Of a DNA stretch of 64,000 nucleotides, positions 1 to 8,559 are shown piece by piece. This DNA comes from Diphasiastrum complanatum (lineage: Eukaryota > Streptophyta > Lycopodiopsida > Lycopodiales > Lycopodiaceae): NCBI GenBank assembly GCA_029204225.1, contig CM055106.1, positions 43,437,003-43,501,002 on the forward strand, in the 5' to 3' direction. The position numbers and the translations under genes are program-made. The first letter of the stretch is position 1. Every line of letters begins with the position of its first letter. The notes beneath the pieces are model-generated. The model was not told where the DNA came from and did no database searches. It saw nothing but the letters and a program-made list of their open reading frames with translations.

Positions 1-302
1 TGGGTTGCTAGATGTAAATATTTTCTTATATGTATCCATTCAGAAGTATTCATTCACCAAATTGACTAAAGTCTTACAACTGGATTGAAAGTCTCTGTGT
101 AGTCAATTTCATAGGTTTGTTCGTATCCTTTCACGACTAGTCGAGCTTTCCATTTGGCTGTCAAATCGTGTGGATTGAACTTCAACTTAAATATCCACTT
201 AGTGTCAATGATCTTTGAATTAGGAGGAGCTTCAACAAGATCCCAGGTCTTGTTCTTCATCAGTAAATTATACATGCATGCCAGTGCGCCAGTTGTCTGC
301 AT
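1..302 (-). pseudogene. copia-A reverse transcriptase, N-terminal fragment
   Basis: Start of a Ty1/copia reverse transcriptase (RVT_2 family) on the minus strand. The longest open stretch is 66-302 and shows the standard opening: KTWDLVEAPP, then TKWIFKLKFN, then KARLVVKGYEQ. These are the first blocks of the copia RT fingers region. Below position 66 the frame is disturbed: a stretch found at 50,446-50,600 (QSIWSLLAIAA) is missing and a scrap matching FLNGYI follows near 10-45. The catalytic YxDD box would lie outside the window. Related copies are at 30.2, 50.5, 54.6 and 58.7 kb. A retrotransposon relic with no cellular role expected. Confidence 0.85.
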
Positions 303-850
303 TTGAATTCGACAATGCTTCTGCTGCTAAGGTAGGTCCGTCATAATTGATGAATGCCTAAGGGATTTAACGATCAGGCTCTTGTCGATGTTGGGCAGAT
401 CTTCGAACAAAAGTTGATTGCTAAGATGATGATTCTCCTTGTTGTGTGACATGGGTATCTTTGATTGTCGGAATAGTCATATGTCGAGGCTTGTCAATGG
501 TGATGGGAGTTGTTGGAACTAATTCTTGCATTGTCTGTTTCTACTTGAAGTCGTAGAATTTTTCTTTAAAGAAGACAACATCTAGATTGTTGACTGAGAT
601 GCAGCTTGACTCGACAAGCTTTTTGTGATGTCTAGTAACCAATGAAGATACTCATGTAGCTGACAGGGTCAAGCTTCTTTCTCAGATTAGAAGGAATCTG
701 CGCATAATAAAAACAACCAAACACTCAAAGGTGCTTCAGACTTGCTTTGTAGCCATGGAAGATTTTGAAAGAAGTGTAGAATACCTCAACACACAAGTCT
801 CAGTTCTACCAACAAATTGCACAGTACTCAAATTGACAAAGGTTAAAGAA
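303..850 (-). pseudogene. copia-A integrase C-terminus and linker to RT
   Basis: Minus-strand continuation, 5' of the RT piece. About 600-850 encodes the region after the integrase core: a degraded form of FYTSFEIFHGYKPS, then RVFG, then IPS.(M)RKRLDP and an IFIGY-like block. This is the usual copia sequence between the DDE core and the RT. About 303-590 is the low-conservation linker with the TTPITIDRP-type text seen intact at 58,879-59,139. Several stops and frame breaks are visible. Parallel copies are at 12.85-13.1, 30.66-30.92, 51.0-51.27 and 56.5-56.74 kb. Confidence 0.75.
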
Positions 851-1230
851 ACTCGAAACTCGAGCAATTCGCGAAACATGAACTCGAACAATTCGCAAAA
901 TTGAGAAGCTTGAACACGAACTCAAACAATTCACGAAATCGAGAAGCTTGAAGACAAACTCAAAAAAATAATTGTCGTGAAACTGTCACGAACAATTTCT
1001 TGTTCAAACTTGAAGCTCGAAGCTCGAAATTATCGCGAACTTGTCTCAAAAGAAGACTGTCGCGAAGCAGATTCTGTCAAAGATACTATCGCAAACAAAA
1101 AATTGTCGCAAATCTTTCGAGAATAGCAAATCTTTCATGAACAGAGAATCCTTCAAGAATCTTTTAGGAATCTTTCGAGAATCTGTCAAAAATCTGTCGC
1201 GAATCTTTCGAGAATCTTTCGACTCATAAT
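840..1230. repeat. minisatellite inside copia-A integrase (copy 1)
   Basis: Two adjoining short-period arrays. The first (about 840-1020) is built on variants of CTCGAACAATTCGCGAAA and AGAAGCTTGAACACGAA. The second (about 1040-1230) is built on variants of AGAATCTTTCGAGAATCTTT. Together they separate the integrase C-terminal fragment from the integrase core fragment, so they belong to something inserted into the copia coding region. The same arrays in the same position occur at 13.15, 30.97, 51.33 and 56.79 kb. The plus-strand frame 1041-1229 is open only because the repeat unit lacks stops in that frame. Confidence 0.85.
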
Positions 1231-1500
1231 GTATATCGATTCAGACTCAGAACTATAAAAAATTTGTTTTCTGATCAAAGTTTCAGTCATTTATCTGATT
1301 ATCTAATTGTTTATCACATAGTCTATCACATTCACGCATAATTCAATCATAATAGAACTGCTCCATTAGTACATAGATCTAAGTCAGGCATGATTAAAAC
1401 GTTGATATTGGTGTGATTTGTTCAACCTCGAATTGTGTTCTCTGAGGCAGAATTCGCAAAACTATTTCTACAGGCAGTTCTTGGTTCGACTACTTTGATG
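1231..1500. other. AT-rich LTR-like insert tail in copia integrase
   Basis: Non-coding AT-rich sequence (ATTCAGACTCAGAACTATAA, then TTTATCTGATTATCTAATTG) that is not integrase in any frame. The same text occurs at 51,885-52,090 and 52,455-52,640, where more of the insert survives, including a TATAAATA box near 51,740. It is probably the rest of the element that brought in the minisatellite. No coding signal seen. Confidence 0.5.
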
Positions 1501-1835
1501 CTTGAATAGTTCTGTGGATAGCAAGCTGTTGAAACTGCTTCAGCCCAAAAATTCTTGGAGAGCTGAGCATTTGACGGCATTGATCATGCTGCATTAAGTA
1601 ATGTTCGGTTCTTCCTTTTGGCTACTCCATTCTACTGTGGTGTGTAGCTGGTGGTGAACTGATGATGAGTGTCTCATGATGATAAGTAGTCAGACATTTC
1701 GTCTAACAAGAACTCTCCACCATTGTTTGTACGCAGGGACTTGAATCTTTGACCAGTCTATGTCTCAGCAAATTGCTTGAATTCTTTGAAATGGTTAAAT
1801 GCCTCAGACTTGTTCTTAATGAACATAATACTAGT
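1500..1835 (-). pseudogene. copia-A integrase catalytic core fragment (copy 1)
   Basis: Minus-strand copia integrase core. Reading from the high-coordinate end there is the block KNKSEAFNHFKEFKQF, then a version of LRTNNGGEF, then HHQFTTSYTP, then NGVAKRKN near 1605-1640 and PKNFWAEAVSTA near 1540. In active copia integrases the NGVA motif is followed by the catalytic Glu. Here the codon (1617-1619) is Lys, and there is a TAG just before NGVA. The fragment stops abruptly near 1835 against gypsy sequence. Copies at 52.1-52.4, 52.7-53.2 and 57.1-57.6 kb share the Lys. Confidence 0.8.
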
Positions 1836-1851
1836 ACAATGGCCCAGCTAG

Positions 1852-2427
1852 GTGACGCGGAAGGATCACTTTCCGTTACCTTTTACTGAAAGCATTTTGG
1901 ATCGCCTTGCTGGAGCAGAAGCTTATAGTTTTCTGGATGGATTTAGTGGTTACAACCAAGTTAAGATTGCACATGCCGATCGCCACAAAACCGCCTTTGC
2001 AATAGAATGGGACACGTATGCTTACAAACTAATGCCATTTGGACTCTATAATGCACCAAGTTCATTCCAAAGAGTAATGCAATTTGCTTTTGAAGATTAT
2101 CTGCAGAAATTTCTTGAAATTTACTTGGACGACTTGGGAGTTCATAGTAAAAATACAGATCACCTAGATCGATTGGAAAAAGTATTTGAAAGATGTCGCA
2201 AATATCAGATTTCTCTAAATCCAGAAAAATGTAAGATATGGATTTCCCACGGAGTTGTGCTTGGACATGTGATATCAAGACATGGTATTGCCACTGATTA
2301 TTCTAAGATCAAAGTTATTGTGGAATTGCCATGGCTAGCAACAATTCGTGGAGTTTACGTGTTTATGGGTCATGCGAACTACTATCGAATCTTTATTATC
2401 TTCTTTGTATATTTAGCACTATACTGA
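1852..2427 (+). pseudogene. Ty3/gypsy reverse transcriptase, 5'-truncated
   Basis: Palm region of a plant Ty3/gypsy RT, in frame from about 1852. Visible blocks: TRKDHFPLPF, FLDGFSGYNQ, HKTAFAIEWDTYAYKLMPFG, NAPSSFQRVM, the catalytic box IYLDDLG with both Asp residues, and the thumb text GHVISRHGIA. It ends in GHANYYR, after which the frame breaks (about 2400-2412) and continues in another frame as RNase H. A TAG at 1849-1851 closes the frame upstream, and gag, protease and the RT N-terminus are absent, so the element was cut at the junction with copia DNA near 1835-1851. Lineage within gypsy is uncertain; the Athila/Tat side is suspected only from the tRNA-Asp-type PBS of the related LTR at 21.9 kb. 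Confidence 0.92.
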
Positions 2428-2892
2428 CTATTGTCCCTATTTGGACAGTAGAAGCGTTAGAAGCCTTTGAAAAATTAAAAAAAAAATTAACCTCACCACC
2501 AATACTGCATTCTCCAGATTGGACAATAGAGTTTCATGTTCATACGGATGCCTCAAAATACGCCATTGGATCAGTTTTGACGCAACCAGGTGACTATAAG
2601 AAATATTATCCTATACGATTTGCTAGCAGACAGCTTACAGATCCAGAAAAGAATTATTCAAGAACAGAACGTGAGGCATTGGCCATGATTTTTTCTGTTC
2701 AAAAATTTCGTCACTACCTCATAGAGACGCACTTTGCATTTTATACAGACCATCAACCGTTACTTTACTTGGTAAACAAGATGTGCAATACTGGACGTAT
2801 TGCAAGATGGTTATTGTTATTGACTGAATTTGACTTTTGAATTGTGGTTCAAAAGAGCAAGCAACATTATCTAGCCGATCACATTTCGCAAA
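2428..2892 (+). pseudogene. Ty3/gypsy RNase H domain
   Basis: Continuation of gypsy pol after a frameshift. It begins with the connection text EALEAFEKLKKKLTSPPIL. RNase H follows: FHVHTDASKYAIGSVL (first catalytic Asp in TDAS), FASRQLTDPEKNYSRTEREALA (catalytic Glu in TEREAL) and FYTDHQPLLYL (third Asp in TDHQ). All three acidic residues expected in gypsy RNase H are present, so decay is by frame damage rather than active-site loss. A TGA at about 2838-2840 interrupts the block just before a version of VVKKGKQHxxADHLSR. Confidence 0.9.
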
Positions 2893-4040
2893 TTGAATTT
2901 GCACCAATTAATACTGAAGTGGCCAGATGCTGCGTTGTTCTATGTTGAAGCAGTACCTGAGTGGGCAGTAGATATTGTTGAGTACCTGATGCTAGGACAA
3001 CCGAATGACTCCTTGACAAAAGTACAAAAGAGACAATTGATTCATAAGGCTCAACCTTATCAATTAATTGCAGGACAATTGTATCGTCGTGGATCAGATA
3101 ATATTTTGCAAAGGTGCGTTTTACCTCATGAAGTAGCAGATTTAATCATGTTTTCACATGATGGCATGGGTGGAGGACACTTCTCTACAAATATTATTGT
3201 ACGCAAACTTTTACAATCAGGTTGTTGGTGGCCTGCGCTTCACAAGGACACAAAAAATTTTATTCAGACATGTGATGTTTGCCAGTGAACACGACGGCCT
3301 ACTTGACAGAACTATGAACCCTTGCATTTGGTTTTATCGCAAGCACCGTTTGAAAAATGGGGACTGGATTATGTTGGCCCTATTCACCCTGCCGCGCAAG
3401 GATCTCAGGCCCGATACATTATCGTCACAACGGATTATATGACCAAGTGGGTTGAAGCCAAAGTTGTCAAAGTTGCTGATGCGAAATCTACGGCCAAGTT
3501 TCTATATGAAAATATCATAATCAGATTTGGATGTCCTATCGAGATTGTCAGTGACCGATCTTCCAATAAGATTCTCTGCACGATCATGACAAAGACAGTT
3601 GAAGTGAGTCGGTCTGATTGGGAACATAAACTGTATGCAGCATTATGGGCATTCAGAACTGCTTATAAGTATAGTACAAATCAAACACCTTTTCAACTGG
3701 TTTATGGTCAAGATGTTGTCATGCCAAGTGAATTTTTGATCCCGTCCTTACGCATAGCAGCAATAGAACGATTAAATGATGATAAGTCTTTACAACTCCA
3801 TCATGAAGCATTGCACAAGTTATGTGAAACCCGATTGATGGCAGTTTATGCCTTAGCAGTAGAGCCAAGCTAGTCAAGGGAAAGTTGAAGTTTACTGGTG
3901 AAGGCCCGTATAAAGTGAAGGAAATCTTGCCCTATGGCGCAATAATTCTTGAGCATTTCGATGGAAAACAATTTGATACTCCGGTGAATGGCAGCCGCTT
4001 ACGCAAAGTTTTGGCAGCTTGCTCCACCAGTTCAACCAGC
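2893..4040 (+). pseudogene. Ty3/gypsy integrase with active-site deletion
   Basis: Integrase of the same gypsy element. The N-terminal zinc finger is recognisable: HDGMGGGHF, then CWWPALHKD, then QTCDVCQ (HHCC ligands), ending at an in-frame stop near 3286. The core resumes at about 3322: FEKWGLDYVGPI (first Asp codon 3367-3369), YIIVTTDYMTKWVEA, then PIEIVSDR (second Asp). SDR is followed at once by SSNKILCTI. In gypsy integrases roughly 35-45 residues carrying the catalytic Glu lie between these motifs, so an in-frame deletion near 3558-3564 has removed the third catalytic residue. AFRTAYK and PFQLVYG follow. A C-terminal module (GPYKVKEILPYGAI) continues after another break at 3870-3885. 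Confidence 0.9.
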
Positions 4041-4830
4041 TTGATCTCAATGGTTTTTTTTATTTTATTTGTTTTCAATTTTTTATTTTTCAGTACTTAA
4101 TTTGCTGAGTTTTTTGGCAAAAGACAGTTAAAAAAAAAAAAAAAAACTGATGAGCAAAAGTCAGAAAGTCGTCAGCATAGGGACAAGGAAGCACAGTATT
4201 TTTTTGAAAAATGACTTAGAAAATCACTGTTTTGGTCAGATTTGGCCTATATATTACCAGAAATCTTCGCTGAGCTCTCAAACTATACCACTCTAGATTT
4301 ATCTAAATTGAGGTGGGCGAAGGTTCCTATCAAGAAATATCCAATTTTTGAGTCAGGTGAATGCTCAATGATATGCCATTTTGAAAACCTTCGCCGAGCA
4401 TCTTAACCTCATTATGAGCCTTCACCGACCTGTTAGATGATCTTAAAATGTCAAAATTAGGTTCAAATCTTGGAATAATGCACTTATGACAGTACCTGGG
4501 CAAAGGACCCTCCTGGGCAACGGTTCATCCTTCGCCAAACCTGGAAAACATTTGCCTAATAGGTACAGATCCCCAAAAACCTTTGTCGAGATTTTTATAG
4601 CCTATTTTTACGGTACTGTACATGCCTGCAAATTTTTGTTCCGAACTGATCAGCCAAACTACTATTCAGTGTAATGGACCCACCAAATTCACCTATAAGT
4701 TGGCTGAATTCGATTCATTCCTCACTGGTGCTAGCGAAGCTCTTGCAAATTTTTCTTGCGACCAAAACATTCCAAAATTTTTGCATAGCTTTCTGAGATA
4801 CTTTTACGCGTTTAAATTTCCTCTCTAATC
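4041..4830. other. gypsy 3' non-coding region
   Basis: No convincing frame. Contains T-rich sequence (4050-4090), an A18 run near 4130-4147, and several AACCTTCGCC/CTTCGCCGAG motifs. The same CTTCGCC-type motifs occur in the gypsy leader at 22.25-22.95 kb and upstream of ORF U at 43.98-44.37 and 61.98-62.3 kb, so the stretch probably belongs to the same retroelement group. The short open frames 4486-4674 and 4622-4828 have no recognisable motif and I do not call them genes. Confidence 0.5.
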
Positions 4831-4833
4831 ATC

Positions 4834-5240
4834 ATGTCTTCTACTGATACTTCCCAGACTCCGCGCTATACTATCCATCGTGATGTCCCATCTGCAACGG
4901 ACATCATGATTCTTCCTAGCACAAGCATGGTCACTTTCTGGATGACCCTTGTGGAGCCTCTACTCACTGCAATGGGTATTCATGAGAGAGCCTTCTCTGG
5001 TCGCATCAATATGGATTTCATCACTCTTGCCTTCAATACGTGGAAGAAAGAGAAATCTAAATTTTATATTACTTTCTAGGGAGCCACACACAAGGTGCGC
5101 GTCACCGAGGCCACCCTTGCAGCCATAGGTATATCATATGGTATGCAGGCCTCACCGAATCACAAGTAGGCCAAATAGGCCATCAAGCCCTATATTGACC
5201 TCACTAATGATCTGCACTGGACTAATGACAGATACCTGCT
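4834..5240 (+). pseudogene. ORF U, copy 1 (unknown protein, post-pol position)
   Basis: Frame starting at the ATG at 4834 (MSSTDTSQTPR). It reads through FWMTLVEPLLTAMGIHERAF and ITLAFNTWKKEKSKFYITF to a TAG at about 5077-5079. Past the stop the same frame continues as ATHKVRVTEATLAAIG and later TNDRYLLQPDD. The stop is therefore secondary: copies at 44.37 and 62.33 kb read through there as KCQGVVHKVRVTEV. No family recognised, and no signal peptide or membrane segment evident. It lies between gypsy pol and a gypsy LTR, where some plant gypsy elements carry an extra or env-like frame. That position suggests, but does not prove, that it is a retroelement accessory frame. Confidence 0.55.
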
Positions 5241-5466
5241 CCAACCCGATGATCACATAGTTATTTGATTGTTTAGTTAAAAGTCAATAAAAGGACCTTA
5301 GGTCTTTTTGCGGGACTTTTAATGTTGCAGGGCCTAAATGTCAAGTTAAGTGAATAAACTTGGGTTTCCCTCCAATTTTGATGGTTCCCAGACTTTTTTA
5401 AATTTGAATAAAAAGAGAGGCAAGATTGGACCAATAGGATTCAGAGGCCAGGGTCCTCCTCTCTAC

Positions 5467-5473
5467 TATAAAA
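5467..5473 (+). promoter_or_regulatory. LTR TATA box
   Basis: TATAAAA in CTCTACTATAAAAAGGGACC, about 45 bp upstream of an AATAAA signal, as expected for the U3/R boundary. In the related LTR at 21.49 kb the same place reads ACTAAAAAAGGG, so the box is lost there. Confidence 0.6.
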
Positions 5474-5661
5474 AGGGACCAACTCGAGCTCCTACACATG
5501 TTCATTTCCTCATTTCAATAAAGCAGATTGGTTCTCTTCAGAAATGGATTGATGAATGTCCTTGCTCTTCTTCTTTCCTTCTCCATCTCTCATGCTTTCT
5601 TTGGATTTACTAATTGTTGGATCTGATTGTTATTGGGATTGTATGTTATTATACTTTTTAT

Positions 5662-5698
<37 letters not shown>
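5662..5698. repeat. (GA)n microsatellite
   Basis: Imperfect GA tract (GAGAGAAAGAGAG...) inside the U5 part of the gypsy LTR. The same site in the 21.7 kb copy has only a short GAGAGAAAGAG, so this is a local expansion. Confidence 0.95.
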
Positions 5699-5829
5699 TA
5701 AGCCAACTTTATTGTGGATCGTAGAGTTAATGGTTGTAGTGTTAATGGATTGTAGGGTTAATGGTTGTTAGAGTTATATGTGAATCCTCCATTTATGTTG
5801 AAATCTGAACTAAACTATCGCTCTCATGG

Positions 5830-6273
5830 GTTGGCTATTCTGACTCGGATTTTGCAAGTGATAAAGCAGATCGAAAATCTACAAGTGCTTATGTCATCTA
5901 TCTTGGAGAAAACTTGATATCTTGGCTTTCCAAAAAGAAAGATACTGTATCACTCTCATCCTGTGAAGCTGAGTATAAGGCACTCACTACTACAACAAAG
6001 GAAGTGCTTTGGATCAAAAGGTTGCTTGTGGAGCTAAAGATAATCATGGAAGATGATCTACCTATGATCATGTATGACAACATTTCAGCACAAGCCCTTG
6101 CCAACAATCCGATATTTCATGAAAGGAGCAAACACATCAAGATTGCACATCACTTCTTGAGAGAGAAGCTCATTGGAGGAGAAATCTACTTGGAGCGCAT
6201 CGACACATCATCTTGTATTACAGATTTGCTCACCAAACCCTTGAGCAATAAGTCCTTCATCAAGCATAGATAG
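5830..6273 (+). pseudogene. copia-C RNase H domain
   Basis: Copia RNase H, open from 5830 to the stop at 6273. It opens VGYSDSDFASD (catalytic Asp in YSDSD) and KSTSAYV. ISWLSKKKDTVSLSSCEAEY carries the catalytic Glu. YDNISAQALANNP carries the next Asp. HERSKHIKIAHHFLREK and DLLTKPLS, the usual copia C-terminal block, complete it. It is among the best-preserved coding pieces here and is a different subfamily from copia-A and copia-B. RT and everything upstream are missing; the frame begins exactly at the edge of the truncated gypsy LTR. No PPT or LTR follows, since minus-strand copia protease starts at once. Confidence 0.85.
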
Positions 6274-6276
6274 TTC

Positions 6277-6600
6277 TTATCCAAAATAGTACATTGTCGA
6301 ATTGCACAAGGCTCTACAACGCTGATTTGCAAGCTTGCTTACTAATAGTAAATTCGTTGTTAGTTTGGGTACGTAAAATACATCCTTAAGAAAGGTCAAT
6401 TCACCATTTAGAAGATGAAGGCGTATAGATCCTTGGACTCCAATCTGTAATTTACTTGAGTCACCGAAGTAGACATACTTCGAATCTGCTGGTGTGAGGT
6501 CTTCGAATAGGAACTTGCATGGAGTCATGTGTTGAGAAGCACCGGAATCGAGATACCATAGAAGGGCATTTCTACTATCTCCATATTGTATCATTAGCAG
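6277..6600 (-). pseudogene. copia protease and integrase start
   Basis: Minus-strand frame 6277-6594 encodes a copia aspartic protease. WYLDSGASQHMT holds the catalytic D-S-G. It is followed by VYFGDSSKLQIGVQGSI and FLKDVFYVPKLTTNLLLVSKL, the standard copia protease-to-integrase spacer. The frame ends beside the copia-C RNase H. It is the only protease found in the window. Upstream (higher coordinates) come the gag tail and then a PBS and LTR, so 6277-7243 is the 5' part of a minus-strand copia element. Confidence 0.85.
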
Positions 6601-6846
6601 TGTTGGGTCTTCATGAGAGGTTCTGGCAGAATTAGATCCTCCATCCTACTACATCTTCTTCTTTGCTTCATTGTGCTTTTTGAGAACTCGACAATCTTTG
6701 ATGTCGCTTGTAGTATTTGCAGAAGAGTCTGGACTTAGGCTTTTGATGTTGTCGATTGTGTTGTTGTGATTGCTAGTCTGAATCAATCTACTCTACTTTT
6801 GTCTTCTTGTCCTTCGAAGATTTCTTCTTCTAGAACTGTTGCTTAT
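6601..6846 (-). pseudogene. copia gag C-terminus with damaged zinc knuckle
   Basis: Minus-strand translation in two frames gives CKYYKRH, then, after a frame break, IKDCRVLKKHNEAKKK. This matches a CCHC zinc knuckle (CxxC...H...C) whose second Cys is Tyr and whose middle is frameshifted. Only this short gag remnant lies between the protease and the PBS; most of gag is deleted. Confidence 0.55.
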
Positions 6847-6860
6847 GGCTTTGATACCAA
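6847..6860 (-). other. copia primer-binding site
   Basis: Minus strand reads TTGGTATCAAAGCC, one base from the initiator-tRNA-Met PBS TGGTATCAGAGCC typical of plant copia. It sits next to the LTR end (..CCCAACA). Two further look-alikes (CTGATACCAAC, CTCATACCAGC on the plus strand) follow within 60 bp. The same triplet is at 59,131-59,200. Confidence 0.65.
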
Positions 6861-6862
6861 GT

Positions 6863-7243
6863 TGTTGGGTTCCCACTGGTCTGATACCAACTAGTTGGTT
6901 CGTATTACTCTCATACCAGCTTGTTGGGTTTCTTGTATGTGTGCGGAATGATTAGAGCGAACTGAACATGCAAATCATAATAGGATCTTTACCAAACTAT
7001 AGATTCAGACTATAACTTAGATCGACAGAAAGAATATCTTGTAGGTGTCAAAGACAACCATGAAGGGAGCGAAACAGTTAGGCGTCTAAGATAGCCATGC
7101 TTCCTTCGAGATTGGATGTTATGAGCGAGTCATGGAGCGAATATCAGTGAGTGAGAGAAATTATCAGAAAGCATTCACCGTGGAACACACATAATAAATA
7201 ATCTGAATTAAGTTGTTGTAAATACAACAATCAGATCACGATC
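6863..7243 (-). repeat. copia-A LTR, partial
   Basis: Minus-strand LTR ending ..AACCCAACA next to the PBS. It matches 59,150-59,520 on the minus strand and, in inverse orientation, 16.5-16.68, 28.9-29.24 and 49.43-49.64 kb. Diagnostic text includes GTTGTAAATACAACAATCAGAT near 7212 and TCAAAGACAACCATGAAGGG near 7048. The 5' part with the TATA is lost where copia integrase sequence on the other strand begins. Confidence 0.75.
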
Positions 7244-7436
7244 ATGTGCCCAAGAAGGGTGTTCGGGTGCATTGCCTACGTGCAGATCCCAAAGGAAACA
7301 AGGAAGAAATTGGACTTCCAAGGTCTCAAGACCATCCTGATCGGATGTACTTTGTCTGATAACTCTTACAAGCTATACGATCCTGATACCCAGCAAATCT
7401 TGTATAGCCGAGATATAGTCTTTATCGAGGATCAGT
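7244..7436 (+). pseudogene. copia integrase C-terminal fragment (plus strand)
   Basis: Plus-strand frame with RVFGCIAYVQIPKETRKKLD, ILIGCT, SYKLYDPDTQQILYSRDIVF: the copia post-core block. It jumps directly into the RT tail/RNase H at 7437 (next feature). Essentially all of RT, including the YxDD box, is therefore deleted between them. Confidence 0.8.
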
Positions 7437-8082
7437 TATGTACACAATGGTCTGTACAAGACCAGATATCTCTTTTGTTATTAGCTCACTCAGCCAATAC
7501 ATGGCTAATCCTGGAGTTACCCATTGGAAGGCTGTTATTCAAGTAAAGAGATATTTTTGAGCTACCATGGACCAGTGCATCTGCTATGGAGATGTCAGCA
7601 ACGACAATCTTCATCAGCTCAGTAGTTATTCTGATGCAAGCTAGGGAGGAGATACAGACAATTGTGAGTCCACATCTACATTTACATTCTTCCTCAATGG
7701 CGGTCCCATTTCGTGGAACAGTCGTAAGCAAACCTCTATCGCACTTTCTTCTACTGAAACAGAATATATTGCTGCTTCTCAATCTATTAAGGAAGCGTTT
7801 TGGTTGAGAAATTTGCTGTCAGACATCAATCTGTATCAGTACATCCCTACAATTTTATTTTGTGATAACCAAAGTGCTATTGCCTTATCGGAGAGCAAGC
7901 ACATTGAGATAAGATACCACTACGTCAGGGGCAAGGTTCACGACAGAGAGGTAATCTTAATGTACTACAGAACGTAGGACATAGTTGCAGACATTTTCAC
8001 GAAAGCACTCAGAGTTAATGCACACAACAGATTTTGTGCACTGCTCAATCTAAAGATCAAGGCATTCACAGATCCAGATTAA
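7437..8082 (+). pseudogene. copia-B RT tail and RNase H (module 1)
   Basis: The true frame starts with a version of LMYAMVCTRPDISF (end of RT) and LSQYMANPG. After frame breaks and a stop it gives YSDAS (catalytic Asp), GPISWNSRKQTSIALSSTETEY (catalytic Glu), LFCDNQSAIAL and VADIFTKAL, ending at the TAA at 8080-8082. About 24 bp (ADPRFHSR in other copies) is deleted at 7887-7895, and the QD part of RTQDMVADI carries a stop. Further copies: 8.56, 31.38, 45.44, 46.17 and 47.12 kb. Confidence 0.85.
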
Positions 8083-8545
8083 GGGGGGTGTTGGAATTAC
8101 TCCTTCTACTCTCCTAAATCCCATTTTAATCTGCCTCCATTCATGCAGCATATTTACTAACGCTGTCACGCAATCTGCATATTTACATGCAAATTCACAC
8201 AGACGAAGAAAAGGCGAACGAGTCGCGACATTGTGTTCTTACACAAGTCATGGTGACAGGCGAAAAGGGGACACTATCTTACAGAATGCCAAAGGTGCCC
8301 TGAAAGCAAAGGCACCCTGTAAATCTAATCCTAAGGCTGTTCATAAGAAGTAACACACTTTTCGCATCATCACCAACATTCACTTCAGTACTGATTAACG
8401 TCGCACCCTTTTCACGCTCACCCCATGCAATTGCGCTAACAGATTGGACAACGACTGTAGCCACCCACGATCTCTTACAGACAATACATCCACTCTGTAC
8501 TTTTACATCTACACACCTGTAATATCATGTATATATATATTGGAT
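8083..8545 (+). repeat. copia-B polypurine tract and LTR 5' part
   Basis: Directly after the RNase H stop comes a purine run (AAGGGGGG, 8081-8088) and then TGTTGG at 8089, the usual PPT/LTR-start arrangement. The LTR-like sequence runs to a TATATATATAT box at about 8530-8540. It does not continue to a complete LTR. Around 8570-8590 (GTTGATGAAACTAAGAA) it fuses to another RT-tail/RNase H copy. In other copies the same point continues instead into the S block (AAGAAGACGACATAG). Confidence 0.7.
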
Positions 8546-8559
8546 ACCATCAGAGTATT

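Larger units (their letters stand above)
5233..5829 (+). repeat. Ty3/gypsy LTR, truncated at both ends
   Basis: Matches the LTR at 21,268-21,831 almost base for base, starting at CCAACCCGATGATCACATAG. It contains a clear TATA box (TATAAAA, 5467-5473) and a poly(A) signal (AATAAA, 5517-5522), placing U3, R and U5 in the plus direction. About 80 bp of the 5' end and about 90 bp of the 3' end are missing relative to the fuller copy. It breaks off at 5829 directly against a copia RNase H frame, so it is a recombination product rather than an intact solo LTR. Confidence 0.8.

Noticed and set aside
1961-2278. 105-codon minus-strand frame
   Set aside because: Antisense shadow of the gypsy RT palm, whose motifs are unmistakable on the plus strand.
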